A stretch of 64,000 nucleotides of DNA from Novosphingobium capsulatum NBRC 12533 (GCF_001598375.1 NZ_BCYV01000015.1:1-64000), one strand, 5' to 3'. Positions 18,552 through 27,839 are shown, counted from the first letter of the stretch. Translations and numbers: made by a program. The notes: generated from the letters alone by a model not told the origin.

Positions 18552-18977
18552 TCAGTTCGCCTGCGCCACTTTGTCGGGCTTGGTATAGGGAATGAACTTG
18601 TCGAGCCCGACAAACCCGCGCCAGAAACCGCTGGTGCGATCGCGCAGTTGCACGGTGTCGATCGCGCAGAGTTCCGAACCGGTCAGCCGGGTGACCAGGA
18701 TATCATCGCTGCGCAGCGATTCGGCGCCGGTGCGCGGCTTCTGGACATAGAGCGTGCGGCCCGAATCATAGACGATCGCGGTCTTGTCAAAGACCTGCGA
18801 TCCGGCAACGGTGGGCATGTAGATGCAATCCACCGGCTTGCCCGGCACGCGCCCTTCCAGGCGCTTGTCCAGTTCCTGTTGCGGGGTCAGCCGCGGCTTG
18901 GCTTCGGCCATGGTTCCGGCCAGCGCCATGCTGCCCACGGCGAGCGAAAGAGCCAGCATTTTTGCCTGCTTCATCAT
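18552..18977 (-). CDS. Conserved periplasmic protein of unknown function
   Basis: A 141-residue protein with a signal peptide ending TMAEA. The mature part has two cysteines (VDCIYMP and ELCAIDTV) that could form a disulfide and a beta-rich central region. I recognise it only as a type seen in sphingomonads and assign no function. GAGGCG is placed as a ribosome-binding site for the tandem ATGs at 18977 and 18974. Confidence 0.72.
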   Translation of the reverse strand: MMKQAKMLALSLAVGSMALAGTMAEAKPRLTPQQELDKRLEGRVPGKPVDCIYMPTVAGSQVFDKTAIVYDSGRTLYVQKPRTGAESLRSDDILVTRLTGSELCAIDTVQLRDRTSGFWRGFVGLDKFIPYTKPDKVAQAN

Positions 18978-19064
18978 GATTCGCCTCTTGGTCTTGCGTG
19001 TCTCGATCTTATGCCCGGCAGAATACCATGCCGGCGCTGAACTCCACCTGAAAAATGCGGAAGG

Positions 19065-20507
19065 TCAGGCCGTGCCCCCCACGGTGAGCCCATCGACCAG
19101 TACAGTGGGCTGACCGACGCCGGCCGGTACGCTCTGCCCGCCCTTGCCGCACACCCCGACGCCTTCATCCAGCGCGAAATCGTTGCCGATCCCGGTCACC
19201 CGCGTCAGCACGGTCGGGCCATCGCCGATCAGCGTGGCGCCCTTGATCGGATCGCCCAGCTTGCCGTTCTTCACGCGATAGGCCTCGGTGCAGGTAAACA
19301 CGAACTTGCCGCTGGTGATATCCACCTGGCCGCCACCGAACGACTTGGCAAAGATGCCGTCCTTGACGCGCGACAGCAGTTCGGCCGGATCATCGTTGCC
19401 GCCACGCATGAAAGTATTGGTCATGCGCGGCATCGGCGCATGGGCATAGCTTTCGCGCCGGCCATTGCCGGTGGGCGCCACGCCCATCAGCCGCGCATTG
19501 AGCCGATCCTGGATATAGCCTTTGAGGATGCCATCCTCGATCAACACGTTTTCCTGGGTCGGCGTGCCTTCATCGTCGATCGAGAGCGAGCCGCGTCGCC
19601 CCTGCCCGCCCAGGCCCAGCAGCGTGCCATCGTCCACCACCGTCACGCCGGGCGCCGCCACGCGCTGGCCGATTCGCCCGGAAAAGGCGCTGGTGCCCTT
19701 GCGGTTGAAATCGCCTTCCAGGCCATGGCCGACCGCCTCGTGCAGCAGCACGCCGGGCCAGCCCGGGCCGACCAGCACGGTCATCTCGCCCGCCGGTGCG
19801 GCCACCGCAGAAAGATTGGTCAGCGCCTGGTGCAGCGCCTGGTCGATGCCGCGGTTCCAGGTTTCGGGCAGGAACAGATCGTCATAGAGCCGGCGCCCAC
19901 CGATCCCGAACGAGCCGGTTTCGCGGCGGCCCTGCTCTTCGACCACGACCGACACGTTGAGCCGCACCAGCGGTCGCACGTCATGCGCGACAAAGCCGTC
20001 AGCGCGCACCACCTCGACCACCGACCACGAGCCGGAGAGCGAGGCAGAGACCTGCACCACGCGCGGATCGCGGGCACGGGCGGCGGCATCGATCTGTTCG
20101 AGCAGGCGCACCTTGGCCTCGAACGGCACGCCATCAAGGGGCGAGGCATCAGTGTAGAGATGGCGGTTGCTGTGGCGCGGTGGCGGCGCCGGCTGGCCCT
20201 TGGCCGGATCGAGCAGCTTGAGCGTTTCGCCCGCCCGAGCGATCGCGGCGGCCGACACCTCGTTGGCATGGGCAAAGCCGGTCATCTCGCCCGACACGCC
20301 GCGCAGGCCAAAGCCGGCATCGCGCGAATAGTCGGCCGTCTTCAGCCGCCCGTCGTCAAAGCCAAAGCTTTCGCTGGCCACGAATTGCAGGAACAGCTCG
20401 CCATCATCGCACGCGCCCAGCGCGCCGCGCACCAGGCGTTGCGCGTCATCGGGGGTGAGCAGGCCGGGGCGATAGAGCAGCGAGCGGGTGTCGGCAGAAA
20501 GCGTCAT
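19065..20507 (-). CDS. tldD: TldD metalloprotease
   Basis: About 480 residues. The catalytic zinc motif HEAVGHGLEGD is clear (LLHEAVGHGLEGDFNRKGTSAF). TldD normally pairs with TldE to cleave unstructured peptides, as in microcin B17 maturation and CcdA antitoxin turnover. No tldE lies beside it. The start at 20507 (MTLSADTRSLL, after GGCGGG) was preferred to 20567. Other family marks are GFGLRGVSGEMTGFAHANE near residue 70 and GKFVFTCTEAYRVKNGKLGDPIKGATLIGDGP-like sequence near the C-terminus. Confidence 0.95.
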   Translation of the reverse strand: MTLSADTRSLLYRPGLLTPDDAQRLVRGALGACDDGELFLQFVASESFGFDDGRLKTADYSRDAGFGLRGVSGEMTGFAHANEVSAAAIARAGETLKLLDPAKGQPAPPPRHSNRHLYTDASPLDGVPFEAKVRLLEQIDAAARARDPRVVQVSASLSGSWSVVEVVRADGFVAHDVRPLVRLNVSVVVEEQGRRETGSFGIGGRRLYDDLFLPETWNRGIDQALHQALTNLSAVAAPAGEMTVLVGPGWPGVLLHEAVGHGLEGDFNRKGTSAFSGRIGQRVAAPGVTVVDDGTLLGLGGQGRRGSLSIDDEGTPTQENVLIEDGILKGYIQDRLNARLMGVAPTGNGRRESYAHAPMPRMTNTFMRGGNDDPAELLSRVKDGIFAKSFGGGQVDITSGKFVFTCTEAYRVKNGKLGDPIKGATLIGDGPTVLTRVTGIGNDFALDEGVGVCGKGGQSVPAGVGQPTVLVDGLTVGGTA

Positions 20508-20596
20508 CCCGCCGATATAGGCACGCGCAGGGCCGCTGGCCAGCGGCGACCTGCCGGTGCGCCACAATTGGTGCGGCGCAACCGGTTAGCGCCGGT

Positions 20597-20830
20597 TCAG
20601 GCGGCCTGCGTGGCGCCTGTATCGATAGGCGTGTCGGCCGGGCCGCCCTTGAGCACGAAGCGCTTGTCGCAATAGCCGCATTCGACATAGCCCTTCTCGT
20701 CGATCTCGAGCCACACGCGCGGGTGGCCAAGAGCGGAAGGCTTGAAGGCGCCGGTCGTGCGGATGCCGCTCGACCCGTCGCAGCTGACGCGGGTGGCATC
20801 GGTGAAGATCGTTTCGGGAGGCTGGATCAT
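20597..20830 (-). CDS. Zinc-finger CHCC domain protein
   Basis: A 77-residue protein with the zf-CHCC motif YVECGYCDKRFVL and an upstream Cys and His (VSCDGSSG, GHPRVWL). The eukaryotic relative is the NDUFS6 subunit of complex I; the bacterial role is unclear. The start was set at 20830 (MIQPPETIF). It lies just upstream of tldD on the same strand, with 89 bases between. Confidence 0.85.
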   Translation of the reverse strand: MIQPPETIFTDATRVSCDGSSGIRTTGAFKPSALGHPRVWLEIDEKGYVECGYCDKRFVLKGGPADTPIDTGATQAA

Positions 20831-20926
20831 GCCCCGCCGCCTAGCAAATGCCACCGCGCCGCACAATTGCCGTTTTGCCCCATTGAAGCCTTTACCTTGC
20901 GCGCGACTGGGGGCAGGAAGCGCGGC

Positions 20927-21886
20927 ATGAACGCCCCCGCCTCCATCCCCGAAACCGCCGCCGAACCCGCCATCCGCATCCGCGACCTGGTCAAGCGCTA
21001 TGCCGCCACGGGCAAGGCGCCGGCCAAGCTAGCGCTCGAAGGCGTCAGCTTCGATGTGCCGCGCGGGGAAATCTTCGGCCTGCTCGGCCCCAATGGCGCG
21101 GGCAAGTCCACGCTGATCAACACGCTGGCGGGCCTGGTCCTGAAAACCTCGGGCACGGTGGAAATATGGGGCCACGATATCGATGCCGACCGGCGCAATG
21201 CCAAGGCGGCGATCGGCATTGTGCCGCAGGAAATCGTGTTCGACCCGTTCTTCACGCCGATCGAAGTGCTCGATATCCAGGCCGGCCTCTATGGCGTGCC
21301 CAAGCACTTGCGCCGCTCGATGGAACTGCTGCGCGCGGTGCACCTGGCCGACAAGGCCAAGGCCTATTCCCGCTCGCTGTCGGGCGGGATGAAGCGCCGC
21401 CTGTTGATTGCCAAGGCCATGGTCCACACCCCGCCCGTGCTGGTGCTGGACGAACCGACCGCCGGGGTGGACGTGGAACTGCGCCGCCAGCTGTGGGAAC
21501 TGGTGGGTGAACTCAATGCCGGCGGCGTGACCGTGGTCTTGACCACGCACTACCTGGAAGAAGCCGAGCAGCTGTGCGACCGCATCGCGATCATCAACCA
21601 CGGCCGGTTGATCACCAACAAGCCGACGCGCGAACTGGTTGGCATGGCACGGGAAAAGGTCGTGGTGCTGACGCTGGACAAGCCGCTGGCACAGGCGCCG
21701 CAGCATCCCGCCTTCATCAAGGCGACCCTTAACGAAAGACAGGTGGAAATCACCTATGACAAGGACCGCAGCAACGCGGGCGAAGTCATGGCCCTGGTCC
21801 AGGCCATGGGCGTGCAGATCCTGGACGTATCGACCCGCGAGGCCGATCTGGAAGACGTGTTCGTGAGCCTGACCGCCGGCGCCTGA
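20927..21886 (+). CDS. ABC transporter ATP-binding protein
   Basis: 319 residues, the nucleotide-binding subunit of an ABC-2-type exporter. Walker A is GPNGAGKST, the signature is LSGGMKRRL, Walker B is VLVLDEPTAG, followed by the switch His in LTTHYLEEAEQLCD. It is most like the YadG/NatA group, which pairs with a YadH-type permease, but no permease gene is adjacent. AGGAAG precedes the chosen ATG. The residues after about 245 form a regulatory C-terminal domain. The substrate is unknown. Confidence 0.92.
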   Translation: MNAPASIPETAAEPAIRIRDLVKRYAATGKAPAKLALEGVSFDVPRGEIFGLLGPNGAGKSTLINTLAGLVLKTSGTVEIWGHDIDADRRNAKAAIGIVPQEIVFDPFFTPIEVLDIQAGLYGVPKHLRRSMELLRAVHLADKAKAYSRSLSGGMKRRLLIAKAMVHTPPVLVLDEPTAGVDVELRRQLWELVGELNAGGVTVVLTTHYLEEAEQLCDRIAIINHGRLITNKPTRELVGMAREKVVVLTLDKPLAQAPQHPAFIKATLNERQVEITYDKDRSNAGEVMALVQAMGVQILDVSTREADLEDVFVSLTAGA

Positions 21887-21914
21887 GACGCCGCCGCAGC
21901 GCCATAAGCGCCCA

Positions 21915-21957
21915 GCAAAAAGGGGGTGCAGCCACTGTGGCCGCGCGCCCTTTTTGC
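21915..21957 (+). terminator. Intrinsic terminator after the ABC ATPase gene
   Basis: GCAAAAAGGG at 21915-21924 pairs with CCCTTTTTGC at 21948-21957 around an inner GC-rich stem. The symmetrical A/T runs would let it serve both the ABC gene and the convergent small gene. Confidence 0.75.
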
Positions 21958-21975
21958 ATCGGGAAAACCCTGTCG

Positions 21976-22164
21976 TTACTGGGCCTCGGCGCCCTTTTCG
22001 TCCAGCGCTGGCGCCCGCATGGCGCGCCAGCCGCCGCCTTGCCGACGATAGATCCGCTTACCGCAATCGACACATTCGGAATTGTAGTTGAAGCCATCCC
22101 ATGCGACTTTATCCCGCTGCGGGCGATGGCGGTTGAACAGGCACAGGACACGACCGAACATCAT
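21976..22164 (-). CDS. Small CxxC protein
   Basis: About 62 residues starting MMFGRVLCLFNRHRPQRD, with a basic N-terminal segment and one CVDCGKRIYRR pair that suggests a half zinc site. It resembles small conserved sphingomonad proteins and, loosely, DUF1660. GGCGGAAA precedes the ATG at 22164, while the frame stays open to 22212. The function is unknown. Confidence 0.62.
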   Translation of the reverse strand: MMFGRVLCLFNRHRPQRDKVAWDGFNYNSECVDCGKRIYRRQGGGWRAMRAPALDEKGAEAQ

Positions 22165-22390
22165 TTTCCGCCTGACTCCGAAGGCACTTTTCAGATGCCG
22201 CATTCTTAACATTCCATCTGATGAAAATGAAGCGAAATTATAAGATTTCTATATCTTAAGTTATATATCTCCCGTCCAGGCCCGCTATCGGCACGGCCCA
22301 CCCAGCGGCAAATCACTTTTCAAACCGGGCCCGCGCGGGCAAAGAGGCGCGCGTGAACACCCTGACCCCTTTTCCTCGCACGGCCCAGCC

Positions 22391-23983
22391 ATGAGCGGGC
22401 ACGACGTTCTCATCATCGGCTCGGGCGCAGCCGGGCTTACCGCCGCGCTGGTTCTGGCCGAACGCTGCCGCGTGATGGTGCTGGCCAAGGGCCGACTCGA
22501 CGGGGGTTCAACCGCGTGGGCCCAGGGTGGCATTGCCGCCGTATTGGACGAAGGTGACACTTTCGAGGATCACGTGCGCGACACGATGATCGCGGGATGT
22601 GGCCTCAACCGGCGGGAAACCGTGGAATACGTGGTGGAGCATGCGCCCGAGGCGATTGCCCGCTTGGGCGAAATCGGCGTGCCGTTCAACGAAGAGGCGG
22701 GCAGCCTGCACCTGACCCGCGAAGGCGGCCATTCGCACCGCCGCATCGTCCATGTCGATGATGCCACCGGCGCGGCCGTGCAGCAGGCGCTGATCCGCGC
22801 GGCGATGGCCCATCCCAATATCACGCTCAAGCCCGACATGGTGGCGATCGACCTGGTGACCGACCGGCACCGCGCCCACCCCAAGGGCGATCGCCGCGTG
22901 TGGGGCTGCTATGCCCTCAACACTGCCAGCGGCAAGGTCGAATGCCTCACCGCGCGCGCCACGATCCTGGCCACCGGCGGCGCGGGCCGCACCTATCTGT
23001 TCAGCACGGCCCCGCGCGGGGCAACCGGCGATGGCATCGCCATGGCCTGGCGCGCGGGCTGCCGCGTGTCCAACATGGAATTCATGCAGTTCCACCCCAC
23101 CTGCCTTTATAATCTGGAGGTCAAGAACTTCCTGATCACCGAGGCGGTGCGCGGCGAAGGTGGGCACCTCAAGATCCCGCCCGGCTTCCCCGGCGGTGGC
23201 GAGCGCTTCATGCCGCGCTTCGACCCGCGCGAGGAACTGGCCCCGCGTGACGTGGTGGCCCGCGCCATCGACCACGAGATCAAGCGGCTGGGGCTGGACT
23301 ATGTCCATCTCGACATCAGCCACAAGGACCCCGAATTCGTCCGCGGCCACTTCCCCAATATCTATGAGCGGCTGCTGGGTCTGGGCATCGACATGACGCG
23401 CGAGCCGATCCCGGTGGTGCCGGCGCAGCACTATACCTGCGGCGGCGTGCTGGTGGACCTGTCCGGGCGCACCGATCTCACCGGGCTCTATGCCGTGGGC
23501 GAATGCTCGGAAAGCGGGCTGCACGGCGCCAACCGCCTGGCATCGAACAGCCTGCTCGAATGCTTCGTGTTCGGCGATGCTGCCGCGCGCAACATTCTCG
23601 ATTGCTGGGACGAGTTTTCCCCCCCGCCCGAAGTGCGCGGCTGGGACGAAAGCCGCGTGGCCGATTCCGACGAAGACGTGGTGATCAAGCAGAACTGGAC
23701 CGAGCTGCGCCGGTTCATGTGGAACTATGTCGGCATCGTGCGCACCAACAAGCGCCTGGAGCGCGCCGCCCATCGCATTGCCCTGCTGCAGAGCGAGATC
23801 AACGAATACTATGGCAATGTGCGCGTCACGGCCGATCTGATCGAGTTGCGCAACCTGCTTCAGGCCGCAGACCTGATCGTGCAGAGCGCGCGGGCGCGGC
23901 GGGAGAGCCGCGGACTGCATTACAACCAGGATTTCCCCCAGGCGCAGCCCGCCGCGCGCGAGACGATCCTGGTGCCCGGCTGA
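22391..23983 (+). CDS. nadB: L-aspartate oxidase
   Basis: An FAD enzyme of 530 residues that oxidises L-aspartate to iminoaspartate, the first step of NAD biosynthesis. It has the dinucleotide motif VLIIGSGAAGLTAAL at the N-terminus, the substrate segments GGSTAWAQGGIAAV and REGGHSHRRIVHVDDATG, the second FAD segment ATGGAGRTYLFSTAPRGATGDG, and GLHGANRLASNSLLE. The quinolinate synthase partner nadA and nadC are not in the window. The AT-rich 90 bp around 22200-22270 is a likely promoter region. Confidence 0.96.
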   Translation: MSGHDVLIIGSGAAGLTAALVLAERCRVMVLAKGRLDGGSTAWAQGGIAAVLDEGDTFEDHVRDTMIAGCGLNRRETVEYVVEHAPEAIARLGEIGVPFNEEAGSLHLTREGGHSHRRIVHVDDATGAAVQQALIRAAMAHPNITLKPDMVAIDLVTDRHRAHPKGDRRVWGCYALNTASGKVECLTARATILATGGAGRTYLFSTAPRGATGDGIAMAWRAGCRVSNMEFMQFHPTCLYNLEVKNFLITEAVRGEGGHLKIPPGFPGGGERFMPRFDPREELAPRDVVARAIDHEIKRLGLDYVHLDISHKDPEFVRGHFPNIYERLLGLGIDMTREPIPVVPAQHYTCGGVLVDLSGRTDLTGLYAVGECSESGLHGANRLASNSLLECFVFGDAAARNILDCWDEFSPPPEVRGWDESRVADSDEDVVIKQNWTELRRFMWNYVGIVRTNKRLERAAHRIALLQSEINEYYGNVRVTADLIELRNLLQAADLIVQSARARRESRGLHYNQDFPQAQPAARETILVPG

Positions 23984-24028
23984 CCGGCGGCCGGGCCCCT
24001 GCCCGGCCCCGCCATCATCACGCCCCTA

Positions 24029-24280
24029 CTACCAGAAGTGGCGGCCCAGATAGATCAACAGCATCGCGCCCAGCACCGAGGCGAGGCAACCGGCGCGGTT
24101 GAACCCTTCGCTCACGCTACCGCGTCCCGCCAGGCTCGATGCCAGGCCGGCCACCAGCGCGCCGCCGATGCCCAGCGCGATCGTGCGGGCAAGGCCAATC
24201 TCCACTGCGCCGGGATAGAGAAAGCGGGCGGCGATGCCGACCAGCAGCCCCGACAGCAGCATCGAAAGGATATCGCGCAT
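24029..24280 (-). CDS. GlsB/YeaQ/YmgE family membrane protein
   Basis: An 83-residue integral membrane protein with three predicted hydrophobic segments and the glycine-rich pattern of the transglycosylase-associated/GlsB family (MLLSGLLVGIAARFLYPG, ALGIGGALVAGLASSLAG, LGAMLLIYLGRHFW). Members are linked to stress responses but have no known mechanism. A perfect AGGAGG seven bases before the ATG at 24280 fixes the start. Confidence 0.87.
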   Translation of the reverse strand: MRDILSMLLSGLLVGIAARFLYPGAVEIGLARTIALGIGGALVAGLASSLAGRGSVSEGFNRAGCLASVLGAMLLIYLGRHFW

Positions 24281-24947
24281 TACTCGTTCCTCCTGTGCGA
24301 AGGCGCCGCGCCCGGCAGCGGCGTGCCGCCCAGCCCTGGGGTCCTCCACTTGGTACACCCCCTATGGGTAGTGCGGCTGGGGATATCGTGCCAGTGCCTC
24401 TGGACATCGTATTTTCCACAGCAAAGCCAGCGGGTACGAAAAATATTTCGGACCCGTCATTTTTCCCTTGAAGCCTTGGAAAGCCCGCGCGTCGCTGCAC
24501 TGCAGCATGAGTGGGGCAGCGACGAAGCGAATCGTACTTGCGACGAATCGCGTAGCCCTTGAGGGCATGTGCCACTTGCCTGCCAGACCCGGTTCAAGCA
24601 CTATGGGTTGTGGTCGTGGCCACGGAGGGCAACCAAACCTAGTTATATGTCAGGATGCACCCCATATAGGGTGCATGTGGCTCGTCCACCGTGGCGGAGC
24701 CTTTGACGTTGCTTGGGTTTTCGGCGTCGCGGCATGGCAGACAGGGATTTTGTTCCCTTTCTGTTTTAATTTATGGCATGATCGCGGGCGCGTTGAGTCG
24801 TCTCTCGTTCTGCCACCGAAGCCAGGCTGCAAGGGCCAGCACATGCTGGATCGCGCGGCCATTGGCAGTGTCAGCAATATCCGGTCCGTCACTCGCGGCG
24901 GGCCTCGTGCAAACGGGGAATGGAACGTGAATTTCAGGACCGGGGAA
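24281..24947 (+). promoter_or_regulatory. Long nrdA leader region with dyads
   Basis: A 667-bp gap upstream of nrdA with no convincing gene. It holds a perfect dyad at 24655-24676 (arms ATGCACCC and GGGTGCAT around CATATA) and related imperfect sites near 24355-24373 (CACCCCCTATGGGTAGTG) and 24598-24612 (CACTATGGGTTGTGG). These could be NrdR-type or other operators controlling ribonucleotide reductase, but they do not clearly fit the NrdR consensus I know. No riboswitch was recognised. Confidence 0.45.
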
Positions 24948-27032
24948 ATGAACGATGGAACGGCTGTGATGGCGCAGGACGAACTGGGACTGGAAGGTGG
25001 CCTGGCCACCCTCGAACGCGACGCTCCCCGCGAAAGCAGCGCCACGCCGGAGACCCCGGCAACCGCAACCAAGGCCACGCGCAAGGCTGCGCAACCGGCG
25101 GAAGCAAAGGCAGTGGACATGCAGGCAGACGACAAGGGTAGCGCGGATCTGGTTTCGGCCGCGGCCGCGATCATGGCCAGCGCGACGAGCGATGCCGCAA
25201 AGGCCCAGCCAATCGATTCCAAGTCGGTCAACCCGCGCCGCTTTACCATCGTCACCGATGCCGCGCGCGACGCCAAGCTGACGATCTTTGGCAAGGACAC
25301 GCTCGACGATCGCTATCTGCTGCCCGGTGAAACCTACCAGGATCTGTTCGCGCGCGTGGCCGATGCCTATGCCGACGACCAGGACCACGCCCAGCGGCTC
25401 TATGACTACATCTCCAAGCTGTGGTTCATGCCGGCCACGCCCGTGCTGTCGAACGGCGGCACCGGCCGCGGCCTGCCGATCTCGTGCTATCTCAACTCGG
25501 TGGAAGACAGCCTGGAAGGCATCGTCAAGACCTGGAACGAGAACGTCTGGCTCGCCTCGCGCGGGGGCGGCATCGGCACCTATTGGGGCAATGTCCGCGG
25601 GATCGGCGAAAATGTCGGCCTCAACGGCAAGACCAGCGGGATCATCCCCTTCGTCCGCGTGATGGACAGCCTGACGCTGGCGATCAGCCAGGGCTCGCTG
25701 CGCCGTGGCTCGGCCGCGTGCTACCTCGACATCTCGCACCCCGAGATCGAAGAGTTCCTTGAAATCCGCAAGTCTTCGGGCGATTTCAACCGCAAGGCCC
25801 TGAACCTGCACCACGGCGTGCTGCTGACTGACGAGTTCATGGAAGCCGTGCGCGATGGCGCCGAATTCGCGCTGCGCAGCCCCAAGGACAAGTCGGTGCG
25901 CGGCAAGGTCGATGCCCGCTCGCTGTTCCAGAAGCTGGTCGAAGTGCGCCTGGCCACCGGCGAACCCTATATCGTGTTCTCCGACACCGTGAACCGCATG
26001 ATGCCCAAGCATCACCGCGATCTGGGCCTCAAGGTTTCCACCTCCAACCTCTGCTCGGAAATCACGCTGCCCACCGGCATCGATCACCTTGGCAACGATC
26101 GCACCGCGGTGTGCTGCCTCTCCTCGCTCAACCTGGAAACCTGGGACGAGTGGCAGGGTGACAAGCACTTCGTGGAAGACGTGCTGCGCTTCCTCGACAA
26201 CGTGCTGCAGGACTTCATCGATCGCGCGCCCGACGAGATGGCCCGCGCCAAATATTCCGCCGCGCGCGAGCGTTCGGTCGGCATGGGCGTGATGGGCTTC
26301 CACTCGTTCCTGCAGAAGAAGGGCATTGCCTTCGAATCCGCCATGGCGAAGGCGTGGAATCTCAAGATGTTCCGTCATATCGCCGCCAAGGCCGACGAAG
26401 CCTCGCTGCTGCTTGCCCAGGAACGTGGGCCCTGCCCCGACGCGGCCGACATGGGCGTGATGCAGCGCTTCTCGTGCAAGATGGCCATCGCGCCGACCGC
26501 GTCGATCTCGATCATCTGCGGCGGCACCTCGGCCTGCATCGAGCCGATCCCGGCGAACATCTACACGCACAAGACGCTGTCGGGCTCGTTCGTGGTCAAG
26601 AACCCCTACCTGGAAAAGCTGCTGCGCGAAAAGTCCAAGGATTCCACCAATGTGTGGAACTCGATCCTGGAGCGCGGCGGCTCGGTCCAGCACCTGGAAT
26701 TCCTCTCGGCCGACGAGAAGGCGGTGTACAAGACCAGCTTCGAGATCGACCAGCGCTGGCTGCTCGAATTCTCGGCCGACCGCACGCCCTATATCGACCA
26801 GGCGCAGTCGCTGAACCTCTATATCCCGGCCGATGTCGACAAGTGGGACTTGCTGATGCTCCACTTCCAGGCTTGGGAAAAGGGCATCAAGTCGCTCTAT
26901 TACCTGCGCTCCAAGTCGGTGCAGCGCGCCGGTTTTGCCGGTGGCGTGGAAGCGGACAACACCGTCGAAGCGCGCCGGATCGAGCTTGACGTCAAGCAGA
27001 CCGATTACGAGGAATGCCTGGCCTGCCAATAA
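24948..27032 (+). CDS. nrdA: Ribonucleotide reductase class Ia alpha subunit
   Basis: Reduces ribonucleoside diphosphates to deoxyribonucleotides, about 694 residues. The active-site cysteines are Cys180 (PISCYLN) and Cys369 (NLCSEITLP), and the C-terminal redox pair is CLAC at 690-693. The usual N-terminal ATP-cone activity domain is missing. In its place residues 1-90 are an Ala/Thr-rich, low-complexity stretch leading to VNPRRFTIVTDAARDAK. The start is uncertain; 24948 and 24969 are both possible, and a GTG at 24927 is also in frame. A 13-bp tandem repeat (TGCCAATAAGGGC, 27024-27036 and 27038-27050) spans the stop codon. NrdB is encoded 1.46 kb downstream. Confidence 0.94.
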   Translation: MNDGTAVMAQDELGLEGGLATLERDAPRESSATPETPATATKATRKAAQPAEAKAVDMQADDKGSADLVSAAAAIMASATSDAAKAQPIDSKSVNPRRFTIVTDAARDAKLTIFGKDTLDDRYLLPGETYQDLFARVADAYADDQDHAQRLYDYISKLWFMPATPVLSNGGTGRGLPISCYLNSVEDSLEGIVKTWNENVWLASRGGGIGTYWGNVRGIGENVGLNGKTSGIIPFVRVMDSLTLAISQGSLRRGSAACYLDISHPEIEEFLEIRKSSGDFNRKALNLHHGVLLTDEFMEAVRDGAEFALRSPKDKSVRGKVDARSLFQKLVEVRLATGEPYIVFSDTVNRMMPKHHRDLGLKVSTSNLCSEITLPTGIDHLGNDRTAVCCLSSLNLETWDEWQGDKHFVEDVLRFLDNVLQDFIDRAPDEMARAKYSAARERSVGMGVMGFHSFLQKKGIAFESAMAKAWNLKMFRHIAAKADEASLLLAQERGPCPDAADMGVMQRFSCKMAIAPTASISIICGGTSACIEPIPANIYTHKTLSGSFVVKNPYLEKLLREKSKDSTNVWNSILERGGSVQHLEFLSADEKAVYKTSFEIDQRWLLEFSADRTPYIDQAQSLNLYIPADVDKWDLLMLHFQAWEKGIKSLYYLRSKSVQRAGFAGGVEADNTVEARRIELDVKQTDYEECLACQ

Positions 27033-27120
27033 GGGCTTGCCAATAAGGGCCAACCGCTGACCGCCTGGCGATAGGTATTTATCGCTCGAGGCGCTTCACC
27101 GAGGCCATTTGGGAAACGAG

Positions 27121-27152
27121 GGGGCGATCGGCCAGCATGGCACGATCGCCCC
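27121..27152 (+). terminator. Hairpin downstream of nrdA
   Basis: GGGGCGATCG at 27121-27130 pairs perfectly with CGATCGCCCC at 27143-27152 around a 12-base loop, 88 bases after the nrdA stop. Only a short TT follows, so it may be a terminator or a stabilising stem. The rest of the 27033-27387 gap shows no gene. Confidence 0.55.
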
Positions 27153-27387
27153 TTCCGGCCCCACCCAGCGGTCCCACCCGCCGGAATCGCGCCATTCGCT
27201 ATCCTGCCCGTGATCGTTACCCAGTGAGCGTCACCCATGCCGGACCACGCCAAGACCCTGCCGATGTTACAGATGGCGACATTTCGCTGCTTGCCCCGGC
27301 CGGCAACACACCGTCACAAGGTGGCGCGGCCCGGCGATGCCAATGCCGGTATCGGCAGCGGGCCACAGGACCATAGGGGATCGTTCA

Positions 27388-27780
27388 ATGCGCAAGTGGC
27401 ACCGCTGGATTTCGGTGTTTTTCGGAGTCTTCCTGTTGTGGATCGCCGTGACGGGCACGCTCAGCCAGGTTGTTCCGCTGCTCAGCGGCGGGGACGGCGA
27501 CCGGCCGGCCAAGACCATGGCGGATGCAACCCCGGCCAAGCCGGCGTTCGTCTGCCCGCCGGACTATATGTGCCGGCCCAAGCCCAAGGGCGGCAAGTCG
27601 ATCGTCGGGCTGCTGCACCATCTGCATTCGGGCGAAAGCTTTGGTCCGGTCGGGGTGCTGATCAGCACGCTCTCGGGCTTTGCGATGATCTTCTTCAGCT
27701 TTTCGGGGCTGTGGATGTACATTCAGATGTGGCGCAACCGCAAGAATCGCAGCCTCAAGCCGGGCTGGTTCTGGAACTAG
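27388..27780 (+). CDS. PepSY-associated transmembrane protein
   Basis: A 130-residue protein that starts MRKWHRWISVFFGVFLLWIAVTG, the typical first helix of PepSY-TM proteins, and has a second helix near residues 91-112 (LISTLSGFAMIFFSFSGLWMYI). A His pair (LLHHLHSGESFG) lies before the second helix. Related proteins are linked to iron-siderophore reduction or peptidase inhibition, but this short form has no assigned role. AGGGGA ten bases upstream supports the start. Confidence 0.82.
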   Translation: MRKWHRWISVFFGVFLLWIAVTGTLSQVVPLLSGGDGDRPAKTMADATPAKPAFVCPPDYMCRPKPKGGKSIVGLLHHLHSGESFGPVGVLISTLSGFAMIFFSFSGLWMYIQMWRNRKNRSLKPGWFWN

Positions 27781-27839
27781 GCGACCAAGGAAAAAGCGCC
27801 TCGCCACTTACGACGTGGAGCGAGGCGCCTTCCGGTCGC
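27781..27839. repeat. Inverted repeat after the PepSY gene
   Basis: An extended imperfect hairpin pairs GCGACC/GGTCGC on the outside and GCGCCTCG/CGAGGCGC on the inside, directly after the TAG stop at 27780. It probably separates this gene from the convergent DUF2171 gene as a terminator, although it lacks a T-run. Confidence 0.55.

Noticed and set aside
24468-24947. Upstream in-frame extension of nrdA by 160 codons
   Set aside because: The extra sequence has no similarity to ribonucleotide reductase, contains AT-rich palindromic regulatory sequence, and lacks a good ribosome-binding site.
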